The notes under the pieces were generated by a model. The model was not told where the DNA came from. It made no database searches and saw nothing but the letters and a program-made list of their open reading frames with translations. Positions 43,123 to 52,147 of a stretch of DNA of 64,000 nt are shown here, piece after piece (position 1 is the first letter of the stretch; each line of letters starts with the position of its first letter). The DNA is taken from the NCBI RefSeq assembly GCF_017313785.1, contig NZ_JAFLNL010000002.1, positions 1 to 64,000 of the forward strand. Direction: 5' to 3'. The position numbers and the translations under genes were made by a program. The stretch comes from Flagellimonas aurea. Lineage in GTDB: Bacteria; Bacteroidota; Bacteroidia; Flavobacteriales; Flavobacteriaceae.

Positions 43123-43914
43123 ATGGACAAGGAAAAAATCATAGCCGAACTTAACAGGCACAAAAAACTGCCCTATCTTGACTTTAGATTGAAGCAGGAA
43201 ACGGAGGACTTTACCGATACTCTTTTTTATACCCTATTTGATGCCAACACCCCAGTTGCCGTAAACTTGGAGCTATTGGAGAATAAATTCAATCAGCTAA
43301 TGGATATGGCTTGTTGGGATTTGGAGAAGCCCAATGAAGAACTTTGGGGCAATTATGTGGCCCATCTGCCACAGATTCTGGAGAATCTAAATTTAGACGC
43401 AGAGGCCATATTGAATTGTGATCCGGCATCCCTCTCCATGCAGGAAATTTATATGGCCTATCCTGGTTTTTACGCCATTGCCATTTATAGGTTGGCGCAT
43501 GAACTCTATGAAGAGGGTGTGCCCTTAATTCCTCGGATGATGACCGAATACGCTCATAGACAGACCGGTGTGGACATTAACCCAGGGGCCAAAATTGGCA
43601 AGTCCTTCTTTATTGATCATGCCACCGGTGTAGTTATCGGTGAAACTGCTGTAATCCATGACAACGTAAAAATTTATCAAGGGGTGACCTTAGGTGCCCT
43701 GTATGTCGCCAAGAACTTGCAGAAAACAAAGCGGCATCCCACCATAGAAAACAATGTGACCATTTATGCCAATGCCACTATTTTAGGAGGCGATACCGTT
43801 GTAGGTGCCAACTCCGTAATCGGAGGTAATGCATGGATCACGTCCTCTGTGCCCCCCAACTCCACTGTTTATCACAAACCAGAAATTAAAATAAAGACAA
43901 CCCCAAATGTCTAA
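43123..43914 (+). CDS. cysE: Serine O-acetyltransferase
   Basis: A 263-residue enzyme that makes O-acetylserine from serine and acetyl-CoA, the first step of cysteine synthesis. The N-terminal helical domain is followed by a left-handed beta-helix of hexapeptide repeats (VDINPGAKIGKSFFIDHATG, VVIGETAVIHDNVKIYQGV), with the catalytic His in FFIDHATGVVIGE. It is of the EpsC/plant-like size class. It overlaps the start of the next gene, cysM, by 8 bases, so the two steps are translationally coupled. It is cytoplasmic. No T-box or SAM-type leader is visible upstream. Confidence 0.94.
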   Translation: MDKEKIIAELNRHKKLPYLDFRLKQETEDFTDTLFYTLFDANTPVAVNLELLENKFNQLMDMACWDLEKPNEELWGNYVAHLPQILENLNLDAEAILNCDPASLSMQEIYMAYPGFYAIAIYRLAHELYEEGVPLIPRMMTEYAHRQTGVDINPGAKIGKSFFIDHATGVVIGETAVIHDNVKIYQGVTLGALYVAKNLQKTKRHPTIENNVTIYANATILGGDTVVGANSVIGGNAWITSSVPPNSTVYHKPEIKIKTTPNV

Positions 43915-44791
43915 CAGCATACTAGATCTTATCGGAAACACACCTTTGGTTGAATCCAAAGTTTTGAACACCAATCCAAATGTAAAAATCCTGTTTAAGC
44001 TAGAGGGAAACAACCCTGGTGGTAGTGTAAAGGACCGCCCAGCATACAATATGATAAAAAGCGGGCTGGAACGTGGTGATTTTACCAAGGAAACCAAATT
44101 GATCGAGGCCACTAGCGGAAACACTGGTATTGGTTTGGCCATGATTGCAGGAATCTTTGGGCTTGATATTGAATTGGTAATGCCCGAAAACTCTACAAAA
44201 GAAAGGGTACAGACCATGAAAGCCTATGGTGCTAAGGTTACCTTGACCCCTGCCGATGTAGGTATTGAGGGTGCCAGGGACTATGCTGAGGACAAAGTCA
44301 AAAAAGAAGGGTTCCAAATGTTGAACCAGTTCTCCAATGATGATAACTGGAAGGCCCACTACAAAACTACAGGACCAGAAATCTGGAGAGATACGAATGG
44401 TGAGATCACTCATTTTGTATCCAGCATGGGGACCACGGGAACTATCATGGGCACTTCCACCTATTTAAAGGAACAGAATCCAAATGTACAGATTGTGGGC
44501 GTGCAGCCTACGGATGATTCCAAAATCCCCGGTATACGTAAATGGCCAAAGGAATATCTTCCCAAAATTTTTAATCCTGACAAAGTGGATACCGTAATGG
44601 AGGTTAGCGAGCAAGAAGCTACCGAAATGGCAAAGCGCCTTGCCAAAGAAGAGGGTATATTTTCCGGAATGAGCAGCGGTGGCGCTGCAACCGTCGCACT
44701 TCGCTTGGCCGAAACCTTGGAGAGCGGTACCATTGTATCCATTGTTTGTGACCGGGGCGATCGTTATCTATCCTCCGACCTTTTCGATTAG
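43907..44791 (+). CDS. cysM: Cysteine synthase B (O-acetylserine sulfhydrylase)
   Basis: A PLP enzyme of 294 residues that replaces the acetyl group of O-acetylserine with sulfide (or thiosulfate in CysM-type enzymes) to form cysteine. The PLP lysine lies in NPGGSVKDRPAYNMI, the asparagine loop in EATSGNTGIGLAM, and the phosphate-binding glycines in SSMGTTGTIMGTS. The sequence is nearer to CysM than CysK (for example KWPKEYLPKIF and the GVQPTDDSKIPG segment). It completes the two-gene cysE-cysM unit. Confidence 0.93.
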   Translation: MSNSILDLIGNTPLVESKVLNTNPNVKILFKLEGNNPGGSVKDRPAYNMIKSGLERGDFTKETKLIEATSGNTGIGLAMIAGIFGLDIELVMPENSTKERVQTMKAYGAKVTLTPADVGIEGARDYAEDKVKKEGFQMLNQFSNDDNWKAHYKTTGPEIWRDTNGEITHFVSSMGTTGTIMGTSTYLKEQNPNVQIVGVQPTDDSKIPGIRKWPKEYLPKIFNPDKVDTVMEVSEQEATEMAKRLAKEEGIFSGMSSGGAATVALRLAETLESGTIVSIVCDRGDRYLSSDLFD

Positions 44792-44943
44792 ATTTCTACA
44801 AGAAATTTCATGTTGATTTTTTATACTTTGATGTCGGATTTTTCGGATTATCCAACATTGTTTGCCGATTGTCGATTTCTTTGAAATAGGAGTTCTGAAT
44901 CTCCGTTCTTTGTACTGTCAAAGTCCTTAAATATCAACATAGT

Positions 44944-45426
44944 ATGGATGCACTGTCAAAAATAATCACTTGGAAACGAAACATACTAGCCAGCATAGCT
45001 GTCTTGTTAACTTTGATAGTGTTAAGCTTTTACGGGGTTTATACGAATCAATTCTACTTTTTAAAACCCGACAATTATATATTCCCTATTTTGAGTTCGG
45101 TTCATTTTTTATACTTATACGTAGTTTGGTTCAAAATTTCCGAGGATGAACTACCCGACCCCAAAATGCGCAACATTGAATATGTGCTCTACGCCATCAT
45201 GATTGTTTACGTTTTCAAAATTTACGACAGCATTACCGTTCTCAATTCCATTAAAACGTATGGAGAACACGTGATACCTGCAACCTTTAAACCAATGGCA
45301 ACATTATCCGTAGTACTCTTCAGCATTTTGCCGATTCTAACGCTGTATACCTTTTGGCTGAGAAAACGTTATGTTGGAGTCTACAATTTTGAAAACTATA
45401 ACGACAACCTAAATATTTGGCAATAG
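44944..45426 (+). CDS. Four-helix inner-membrane protein, function unknown
   Basis: A 160-residue integral membrane protein with four hydrophobic segments at about residues 12-33, 48-65, 83-99 and 116-140. The charged segment between the second and third helix (KISEDELPDPKMRN) and the tail LRKRYVGVYNFENYNDN are soluble. I do not recognise a family. It converges on the MoxR-type gene, whose end lies one base away, and it has a 150-base space to cysM upstream. Confidence 0.65.
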   Translation: MDALSKIITWKRNILASIAVLLTLIVLSFYGVYTNQFYFLKPDNYIFPILSSVHFLYLYVVWFKISEDELPDPKMRNIEYVLYAIMIVYVFKIYDSITVLNSIKTYGEHVIPATFKPMATLSVVLFSILPILTLYTFWLRKRYVGVYNFENYNDNLNIWQ

Positions 45427-45427
45427 T

Positions 45428-46897
45428 TTATAGTCCTCGGATATAACTACCGTACAGATCTTTAAACTGATACCCTTGCTGAAAGCGGTGCTTGCTCAAT
45501 TTTTTATGGGCAACCAAGCCCCAAAGCACTAATTCTTTCAAGAAATATGACTCTTCTTTCGGAATTTCTGGCTGATATTCTTTCATTAGATTGTTCAATG
45601 GGCCAATAGCGTCGAGTTTGGATTTGTAATCGGCTTCTTTTTCATCGTCCAGAAGGTCAAAACCCTCCCCCTCAAAAAACCAGCTGACCAATTCATCGTA
45701 TTCATTTTCTTCCTCTTTGCGCTGAAGCTTTTCGATTTTTGGAAAATAAATAGGGAACAAAGATTTAACGGCATCTTCTATCAAATTTTCGGCAACAGAG
45801 CCTGCTCCCTCCTGCTCTCCTTCGTAAACCAACTCTATTTTTCCTGTGATGGATGGCACCACACCCATAAAATCACTTAAACGGACAGTAGTCTTTTTAT
45901 CGCCTGCAACTATGGCCCTACGTTCCGCAGTGCTCAATAAATTTTCGAAAGCAGTGATACTCATACGGGCACTTACCCCGCTCTTGGCGTCTACATACTC
46001 ACTTTTTCTGGCCTCAAAACTGATCTGTTCCAACAAATCCATCGCGATTTCGGGTACTTGGACGAAATCGGATTGGCGCTTATCGAGCCGTGCTTCTTGC
46101 TTGGTGATTTTCTTTGCAATCTCGATACTCTCAGGATAATGGGTCAAAATTTGAGAACCTATCCTATCCTTCAATGGTGTTACAATGCTTCCCCTATTGG
46201 TGTAATCTTCAGGGTTTGCGGTAAACACAAACTGAATGTCCAAGTGCAAACGAAGCTTGAACCCACGAATTTGTATATCCCCTTCTTGCAGAATATTAAA
46301 CAAGGCTACCTGAATCCTTGCTTGAAGATCGGGAAGTTCGTTTATCACAAAAATACAACGGTTGGCCCGCGGTATCATTCCAAAATGAATCACACGGTCA
46401 TCTGCATATGACAGTTTAAGATTGGCCGCTTTAATGGGGTCCACATCTCCTATCAAATCCGCTACCGTAACATCTGGCGTGGCCAATTTTTCATAGAAAC
46501 GCTCGCTTCGGTGTATCCAACTCACAGGAGTGTCGTCCCCTTTTTCCTTGATCAGCTCGGTGGCGTATCTGGAAATAGGATTCAGTGGGTCATCGTGAAT
46601 TTCAGAACCTTCCACAATGGGCATCCATTCATCAAGCAGTTGTACCATCAAACGGGCCAAACGTGTTTTTGCTTGCCCTCTCAATCCTAATAAATTGATG
46701 TTGTGTCGGGATAAAATGGCTCTTTCCAATTCTGGAATTACTGAGTTTTCATAACCCCAAACACCTTCGAACACCTGTTCTCCCTTCGATATTTTTTCCA
46801 AAAGGTTTTCCCTGAGTTCGTCTTTGATGCTTTTACTTGTATAGCCAGCTGATTTAAGTTCGCCCAGCGTTGTAATGTTGGTGTGATCCAATTTCAT
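45428..46897 (-). CDS. MoxR/magnesium chelatase-type AAA+ ATPase
   Basis: A 489-residue AAA+ ATPase of the ChlI/MoxR-like branch that works as a chaperone with a VWA partner. The Walker A-like loop is GLRGQAKTRLAR and the Walker B region is CIFVINELPDLQARIQ; the usual second-glycine and Asp of these motifs are altered (A for G, N for D) in this subfamily-like form. Sensor and lid segments RIGSQILTHYP and GVSARMSITAFENLLSTAERRA follow. The gene lies 8 bases after the VWA protein on the same strand, so both act together. Target proteins are unknown. It is not a chlorophyll enzyme, since no other pigment genes are near. Confidence 0.85.
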   Translation of the reverse strand: MKLDHTNITTLGELKSAGYTSKSIKDELRENLLEKISKGEQVFEGVWGYENSVIPELERAILSRHNINLLGLRGQAKTRLARLMVQLLDEWMPIVEGSEIHDDPLNPISRYATELIKEKGDDTPVSWIHRSERFYEKLATPDVTVADLIGDVDPIKAANLKLSYADDRVIHFGMIPRANRCIFVINELPDLQARIQVALFNILQEGDIQIRGFKLRLHLDIQFVFTANPEDYTNRGSIVTPLKDRIGSQILTHYPESIEIAKKITKQEARLDKRQSDFVQVPEIAMDLLEQISFEARKSEYVDAKSGVSARMSITAFENLLSTAERRAIVAGDKKTTVRLSDFMGVVPSITGKIELVYEGEQEGAGSVAENLIEDAVKSLFPIYFPKIEKLQRKEEENEYDELVSWFFEGEGFDLLDDEKEADYKSKLDAIGPLNNLMKEYQPEIPKEESYFLKELVLWGLVAHKKLSKHRFQQGYQFKDLYGSYIRGL

Positions 46898-46905
46898 ATG
46901 TTGCG

Positions 46906-48069
46906 TTATCCTTTTATTCTTCTTTTTCTGTTCTGTTCGTAATCTTCAAAAATCATTTCGCCCAAACCTTTTAGACCCGTGTAGAAGGCTTTTCCTTTGT
47001 TTGCCTTGGTAAATTCGCGCACAAACTGCATCAGATAAGGGTCCTCTGCAATCATAAAGGTGGTTATAGGGATATGAAGTTTTCGGGCCTGTTGTGCCAT
47101 TGCGTAGCATTTTTCAACAATATACTCGTCCAGTCCTACGCTATTTTTGTAATAATCACCATTCGGAAGCCGTAAACATGAAGGTTTTCCGTCGGTGATC
47201 ATAAAAATCTGCTTGTTGGTATTCCGCTTTCTGCGGAGCATGTCCATGGCGAGTTGCAATCCCGCAACGGTATTGGTGTGATAAGGCCCCACACGTAGAT
47301 AAGGTAAATCCTTAATCGGAATAGGCCAGGCATCGTTTCCGAACACCAAAATGTCCAAGGTATCCTTTGGATAACGGGTCGTAATGAGTTCAGCAAGTGC
47401 CATTGCCACTTTTTTGGCGGGTGTGATTCTGTCCTCACCGTACAAAATCATACTATGGCTGATGTCGATCATCAACACCGTGCTCATCTGGGCTTTGTGC
47501 ATGGTATCTTCCACCACCAAATCCTCTTCGCTCAACGAAAAGTTATCCAATCCGTGGTTGACTTGTGCGTTTTTTAGACTTTCCGTCATACTGATATGCT
47601 CCAACGAATCCCCAAATCGGTATTCACGGAACTCACCAGTGTGCTCGTCGCCCTTGCCTGATTTCCCTGTTTTGTGGTTACCAGAACCACTACGTTTGAT
47701 TTTTCCGAAAATCTGGTCCAAGGCCCGTTGGCGCAGCATTCGCTCGAGCTTGGCTGTTACGGAAAGACTTCCGCCCCCTCCATTCTCATCGCCTTCTTCA
47801 CCTTCGCCGCCCTGAGGGCCATCCATGTCAAATTCCTCACGGATGTATCCTTTGGACTTGAGGTCTTCGATAAAATCATCAATTGTGTAATCGTCGTCGG
47901 TAAGTCCGTATTCTTTGTCCAATTCACGGAGCCAGTCCAGAGCCTCCTCTACATCACCCGAAGTGTGGGTTACTAGTTCTTGAAAAATCTCAAAGAGTTT
48001 TTCGAACGGAGTTTGGTCGGGTGCCTCGTAATTGGTAAAACGAAACCCTTTTCTTGTATTCATAGCCAT
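46906..48069 (-). CDS. VWA domain protein paired with the MoxR ATPase
   Basis: A 387-residue cytoplasmic protein. An acidic, helical N-terminal half (with a Gly-rich linker GPQGGEGEEGDENGGGG) precedes a von Willebrand factor A domain at about 190-370 with an intact MIDAS site: DISHS, later Thr/Asp in MITDGKPSC. ATG at 48069 is taken as start; a GTG one codon earlier and another ATG two codons later are also possible. It precedes the AAA+ gene by 8 bases, which mirrors the ChlD/ChlI or MoxR/VWA pair. It binds metal-dependent partners and delivers substrates to the ATPase. Confidence 0.87.
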   Translation of the reverse strand: MAMNTRKGFRFTNYEAPDQTPFEKLFEIFQELVTHTSGDVEEALDWLRELDKEYGLTDDDYTIDDFIEDLKSKGYIREEFDMDGPQGGEGEEGDENGGGGSLSVTAKLERMLRQRALDQIFGKIKRSGSGNHKTGKSGKGDEHTGEFREYRFGDSLEHISMTESLKNAQVNHGLDNFSLSEEDLVVEDTMHKAQMSTVLMIDISHSMILYGEDRITPAKKVAMALAELITTRYPKDTLDILVFGNDAWPIPIKDLPYLRVGPYHTNTVAGLQLAMDMLRRKRNTNKQIFMITDGKPSCLRLPNGDYYKNSVGLDEYIVEKCYAMAQQARKLHIPITTFMIAEDPYLMQFVREFTKANKGKAFYTGLKGLGEMIFEDYEQNRKRRIKG

Positions 48070-48134
48070 CACATAAATTTACGGTATTTCGCTGTAATGG
48101 CTACGGCTTTAGAAAAAACTTAACGCTATAAACC

Positions 48135-48167
48135 AAAAAAGCGCCGAGCCCTAGAAACCCGACGCTT
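48135..48167 (-). terminator. Terminator of the TonB receptor-DUF4249 operon
   Basis: Read leftward, a 13-pair RNA stem (AAGCGTCGGGTTT with GGGCTCGGCGCTT, several G-U pairs) is followed by six T residues. It lies about 20 bases past the DUF4249 stop. Confidence 0.75.
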
Positions 48168-48186
48168 GGCATCCAACCAACTTAAA

Positions 48187-49035
48187 CTAGTCTTCGACAA
48201 AAGTGTAACTCGTTTTTACCACCTGTGATAACCTGAAATACCCAAAGGCATAGTTTTCAGGATTTGTAGTATTGATACAGTTGCCTTTCACATCCACTGG
48301 TGTCGACTCAAAAAGACCAACACCGCCCAATTGGGAGATGAGTATCTTGATATAATCATAATAGGACTTGGAAATTCCGTACATTCCTATGTTCACTACA
48401 TCGCCAGGTTTAAAGGGTTCTATTTCAGTATTATCGTCCTCCTCAATTTCGTACCACCAATCAATCTCGTTGCCATTCAAGAATTCATCTTTCCCTTCTT
48501 CCAAATCAGGCAACAAATCACCATCTCGTTGAAATTTGAAAAGATAATGGTTCCCTTCTTCCTCTGGATCGGTAAATACCACATGTACTTCCAATACTTC
48601 ATCATCAAAACCATCTTTACGGTCCTGAAAAACATTGGTGATATCCGTCACAGGGGTCATGGTCTCCTTTGCGGTATATACCTCGCCATTATATTCAATT
48701 CTCAGGGAATAGGTCTGCCCTAGAACGGGTTCAAAATTCGTGGTCAGGTATTCTCCGTTGCCCTGATCTTCAAAATTATAGGTTGCTCCATTGTCATCAT
48801 TGGTCACCACAACGGAGGCACCTGTTACCTCTGTGTTGGCATTGGTATTAAAAAACGGAGTGGATTCTCTCAATCGGATGGTCTGTACATTTCCGTCCGT
48901 TCCCTTTTCCCAATCCAGGGATGCTTCTACCACCAATCGTTTTGGTCCTTCCTGGACTTCCACATCCACGACGTCCTCACAGGCGGCAAAAATGATAACG
49001 GTAATCGCCAATATGATTTTTTTCAATGTTTTCAT
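48187..49035 (-). CDS. DUF4249 lipoprotein, partner of TonB receptor
   Basis: A 282-residue DUF4249 lipoprotein with lipobox FAAC at about residue 19. Family features include KRLVVEASLDWEKG near the start, a beta-sandwich with EVTGASVVVTNDDNGATYNF, and the C-terminal GYFRLSQVVKTSYTF. DUF4249 proteins are encoded beside TonB-dependent receptors of Bacteroidota and are presumed accessory surface proteins for uptake, analogous in position to SusD. It begins 3 bases after the receptor gene, forming one operon. The imported substrate is unknown. Confidence 0.9.
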   Translation of the reverse strand: MKTLKKIILAITVIIFAACEDVVDVEVQEGPKRLVVEASLDWEKGTDGNVQTIRLRESTPFFNTNANTEVTGASVVVTNDDNGATYNFEDQGNGEYLTTNFEPVLGQTYSLRIEYNGEVYTAKETMTPVTDITNVFQDRKDGFDDEVLEVHVVFTDPEEEGNHYLFKFQRDGDLLPDLEEGKDEFLNGNEIDWWYEIEEDDNTEIEPFKPGDVVNIGMYGISKSYYDYIKILISQLGGVGLFESTPVDVKGNCINTTNPENYAFGYFRLSQVVKTSYTFVED

Positions 49036-49038
49036 GAT

Positions 49039-51444
49039 TTAAAATTTAAAGTTGTAGGTCAATGAGGGTACTATACCAAAAATGGCTGTTCGGGTAGCTT
49101 CGTTGGCCCCAGTTTCCAAATTTTGCCCAAAGGAGATAGAAGCGGCATTTTTTCTACTGTACAGATTATAGACACTGAACACCCATTCGCCCTTAAACCG
49201 TTTATTCTGATATTTTCTGGGTTTGTAATTGATGGAAACATCCATCCGATGGTAGGCTGGTAAACGGTCCGAATTTCGGGGGGCATAGCTTGCTATGGAC
49301 AAATCCTCGTACACATATTGCCCATTGGGATAAGTTACAGGTCTACCCGTTTGAAAAACCAGATTGGTCCCAAAGCTCCATTGGTCGTTCAATTGGTACG
49401 CTCCCGATAAGGAGATGTCATGTGTTCTATCAAAAGAGGCATTATACCAATTTCCATTATTGATTCCTGGCCCTCCAGCCGTTCCTCCCAAGGTTCGTTG
49501 CTCCGACTTGGAAAGGGTGTAGGCAATCCATCCCGTAAAATCACCCTCGTTCTTTCTAAGCAGGAGTTCCAATCCATAGGCCCGCATTTCGCCGTTCAAA
49601 ATTTCGGTCTCAATGGTATTTTGACCAATCAGATCGGAACCGTCTATGTAATCGATTCGGTTATCAACGGTTTTGTAGTAGGTCTCTACTTCGAGCGAAT
49701 ACACCATGTCCTTAAAGTTGTGAAAGTATCCCAAAGCATACTGATTGGACAACTGTGGTTTTATGAAAGGTCCACTGGGTGTCCACACATCCAAAGGGGT
49801 TACGGATGAAGTGTTGGACAACAAATGAATGTATTGGGCGGTACGTGAATATCCTGCTTTTATGGATGATTCCTCGTTGAGCAGGTAAGCCAATGAAACC
49901 CTAGGTTCAATATTGCCGAAAGTTTCAATAACATCACCTTTGTCAAAATTGGTCTCCCCCGTTGCTTCACCCCGCTCATAAATGCCCAGTTCAGGATTGT
50001 ACACTACGGGCCGATTGTTTGCATAAGTGCTGATGGGCTGCCCTCCAAACCGTGAGAATGCACTGTAACGCAAGCCATACTGTGCTGTAAGCTTGGGGCT
50101 TAGTTTATGTTCCGCACTGACATACAATCCGCTTTCCAAGGCTTTTTTCTGATCTAACTTTAATGGATTTACGGGCGATGTTTCGGCAGTAGGGTTTACT
50201 TCTCCAGGGTTGAAATCATAATAAATACCATTGGCACCAAAATCCAATTTAAAGGCGTCACTCAAATAATACTTAAAGTCGTATTTGAGGTTGTAGTTGG
50301 TGATGGACGACAGCCATTCAAATTCATCCTGTGCAAACTCCAGATCGTAGTCATATCGGCTTAAAATGGCCGAAAGATTGGAAAACAACCTGTCGTTAAA
50401 AATGTGGTTCCAACGTAGATTTCCTGTGGAATTTCCATAACTACTGTCAAAACTGCTGCCCAATTTAAAGGCATCACGACCAAAATAACCGCTCAAGAAA
50501 AGCTTGTTGTTACGATTGATGCTATAATTGGTCTTTAGGTTCAGGTCATAAAAACTTACACTATTTTCATCGCCTGCGGCTTTGAGCAACAGATCTACAT
50601 AGGAACGGCGGCCAGCAATTAAAAAGGATCCTTTGTCTCCAAATACAGGGCCTTCTGCCGTTAACCTACTCGAAATGACCCCGATTCCTCCGTTCAGTTC
50701 AAAATTTTTACTGTTTCCATCCTTCTGTCGAATATCCAGTACGGAAGATACCCTGCCACCAAAGCTAGCAGGAATACCGCCTTTGTAGAGTTTTACATCC
50801 TTGATGGCATCCGCATTGAATACAGAGAAGAACCTGAACATGTGCGAAGTGTTGTATATAATGGCCTCATCCAAGAGCACGAGGTTCTGGTCCTGTGCAC
50901 CGCCCCTCACATGAAATCCACCCGTACCTTCTCCATTATTGGTGACCCCTGGCAACATTTGAAGGGATTTCAATACATCCAGTTCCCCTAATACCACGGG
51001 CATTTGTTTCACGGTGCCTATGTTCATCTTTACCACGCTCATTTCAGGTTTTCGCAATATGGCCCGTTCTGGCTCGTCTGCCATTACGACCACTTCCTCC
51101 AATGCGGTCGAGAATTCTGAAATTTCCACATCGTGTACCATGTCATGATTCAAATCAATCTCAATGTTGACCTCATTATAGCCCATGTATGAAATGCTCA
51201 ATACATATTTTCCTTCGGGAGCGGTAACGGAGTAAAATCCGTATTCATTGGTGACCCCGCCAATGGTGGTCCCGCTCAAGAATACAGAGGCACCGAACAA
51301 GGTCTCCCCATTGCTTTTGTCGGTAATGGTACCGCTAATGGTGTGGCTGGTCTGCCCTATGGCAGACATACAGCCCAAAAATAAAGACCACAATAACCAA
51401 ACGGTACATTTGCTTATTGGGTTTAATTGTGACTTACTGTTCAT
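49039..51444 (-). CDS. TonB-dependent outer-membrane receptor
   Basis: A beta-barrel transporter of 801 residues. A signal peptide is followed by a carboxypeptidase-D-regulatory-like domain (HTISGTITDKSNGETLFGAS, about 31-115), then a plug with VLLDEAIIYNTSHMFRFF and SFGGRVSSVLDIR, and a barrel ending in a C-terminal F (YNFKF). It is shorter than SusC proteins (about 1000 residues), and no N-terminal signalling (STN) domain is seen. It is transcribed divergently from an ECF sigma gene, and a matching ECF promoter lies upstream, so it is probably an ECF target. DUF4249 follows directly. The substrate is unknown; iron-chelate or oligopeptide uptake are typical options. Confidence 0.94.
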   Translation of the reverse strand: MNSKSQLNPISKCTVWLLWSLFLGCMSAIGQTSHTISGTITDKSNGETLFGASVFLSGTTIGGVTNEYGFYSVTAPEGKYVLSISYMGYNEVNIEIDLNHDMVHDVEISEFSTALEEVVVMADEPERAILRKPEMSVVKMNIGTVKQMPVVLGELDVLKSLQMLPGVTNNGEGTGGFHVRGGAQDQNLVLLDEAIIYNTSHMFRFFSVFNADAIKDVKLYKGGIPASFGGRVSSVLDIRQKDGNSKNFELNGGIGVISSRLTAEGPVFGDKGSFLIAGRRSYVDLLLKAAGDENSVSFYDLNLKTNYSINRNNKLFLSGYFGRDAFKLGSSFDSSYGNSTGNLRWNHIFNDRLFSNLSAILSRYDYDLEFAQDEFEWLSSITNYNLKYDFKYYLSDAFKLDFGANGIYYDFNPGEVNPTAETSPVNPLKLDQKKALESGLYVSAEHKLSPKLTAQYGLRYSAFSRFGGQPISTYANNRPVVYNPELGIYERGEATGETNFDKGDVIETFGNIEPRVSLAYLLNEESSIKAGYSRTAQYIHLLSNTSSVTPLDVWTPSGPFIKPQLSNQYALGYFHNFKDMVYSLEVETYYKTVDNRIDYIDGSDLIGQNTIETEILNGEMRAYGLELLLRKNEGDFTGWIAYTLSKSEQRTLGGTAGGPGINNGNWYNASFDRTHDISLSGAYQLNDQWSFGTNLVFQTGRPVTYPNGQYVYEDLSIASYAPRNSDRLPAYHRMDVSINYKPRKYQNKRFKGEWVFSVYNLYSRKNAASISFGQNLETGANEATRTAIFGIVPSLTYNFKF

Positions 51445-51487
51445 TTTTTGATGTTTTGATGGTTGTACACTAAATTTTCAACATCAT

Positions 51488-51514
51488 AGACAGGACAAAA
51501 AAGGAAGGGTTGCA
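51488..51514 (-). promoter_or_regulatory. ECF-type promoter of the TonB receptor operon
   Basis: Read leftward: -35 box TGCAACCC, a CTTTTTT tract, and -10 box TGTCT, with 14 bases between boxes. The arrangement is repeated base for base in mirror image at 51550-51576 in front of the ECF gene. The TonB receptor start codon follows about 44 bases after the -10 box. Confidence 0.7.
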
Positions 51515-51549
51515 TGTATAAAATTTTTTAAAAGTTTTTTCCTTCATAG

Positions 51550-51576
51550 TGCAACCCTTTCTTTTTTCTTTTGTCT
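51550..51576 (+). promoter_or_regulatory. ECF-type promoter of the sigma factor operon
   Basis: -35 box TGCAACCC at 51550-51557 and -10 box TGTCT at 51572-51576 match the divergent promoter at 51488-51514 at 23 of 27 positions with identical spacing. Known ECF promoters have a CAACC or GAACC-type -35 and a GTC-type -10. The TTG start of the sigma gene is about 31 bases after the -10 box. Confidence 0.7.
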
Positions 51577-51607
51577 TTAGCTACAGATAAGGCATCAACC
51601 TAAACCA

Positions 51608-52147
51608 TTGGAAACCGAAATCCGTTTTACGCATAAGGCCATAGTAGAGCAGTGCAAAGCAGGCAATAGCAACTCACAATACGAGCTGTATTCCCGCTAT
51701 GTGGATGCCATGTACAATGTGGGGTTCCGCTTTTTGGGCAATGCGGAAGATGCAGAGGATATAGTACAGGACAGTTTTGTGGATGCCTTTAAAAACCTAA
51801 ACAACTTTAAGTACGAAAGTAGTTTTGGTGCATGGCTGAAGCGAATTGTCATCAATAAGAGCATTAACCACCTAAAGGCTAAGCGTATACCTGTGGTTCC
51901 CATGGAGGCACATGAGTTCCATCTAACGGATGAAGAGCCCATAGAGGCAGAGGCAACGGATTTGAACAAAGTAAAGAAGGGCATTGCCCTGTTACCCGAT
52001 GGATACAGGGAAATCATCAATCTATATTTGATTGAAGGGTACGACCATGTGGAAATTGGGGAGATTTTGGGTATTTCTACAAGTACTTCAAAATCCCAGT
52101 ACCACAGAGCAAAGAAAAAATTATTGGAAATCATCAATGAACTGTAA
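51608..52147 (+). CDS. ECF sigma-70 factor
   Basis: A 179-residue ECF sigma factor. Region 2 contains FRFLGNAEDAEDIVQDSFVD and region 4 contains LPDGYREIINLYLIEGYDH with the HTH that follows (VEIGEILGISTSTSKSQYHR). There is no extra domain. The start codon is TTG, as no ATG or GTG occurs between it and an in-frame TAG 10 codons upstream. The stop codon overlaps the anti-sigma start by one base (TAATG). The gene heads an operon with an anti-sigma-like membrane protein, and its own promoter resembles that of the divergent receptor operon, indicating autoregulation. Confidence 0.92.
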   Translation: METEIRFTHKAIVEQCKAGNSNSQYELYSRYVDAMYNVGFRFLGNAEDAEDIVQDSFVDAFKNLNNFKYESSFGAWLKRIVINKSINHLKAKRIPVVPMEAHEFHLTDEEPIEAEATDLNKVKKGIALLPDGYREIINLYLIEGYDHVEIGEILGISTSTSKSQYHRAKKKLLEIINEL

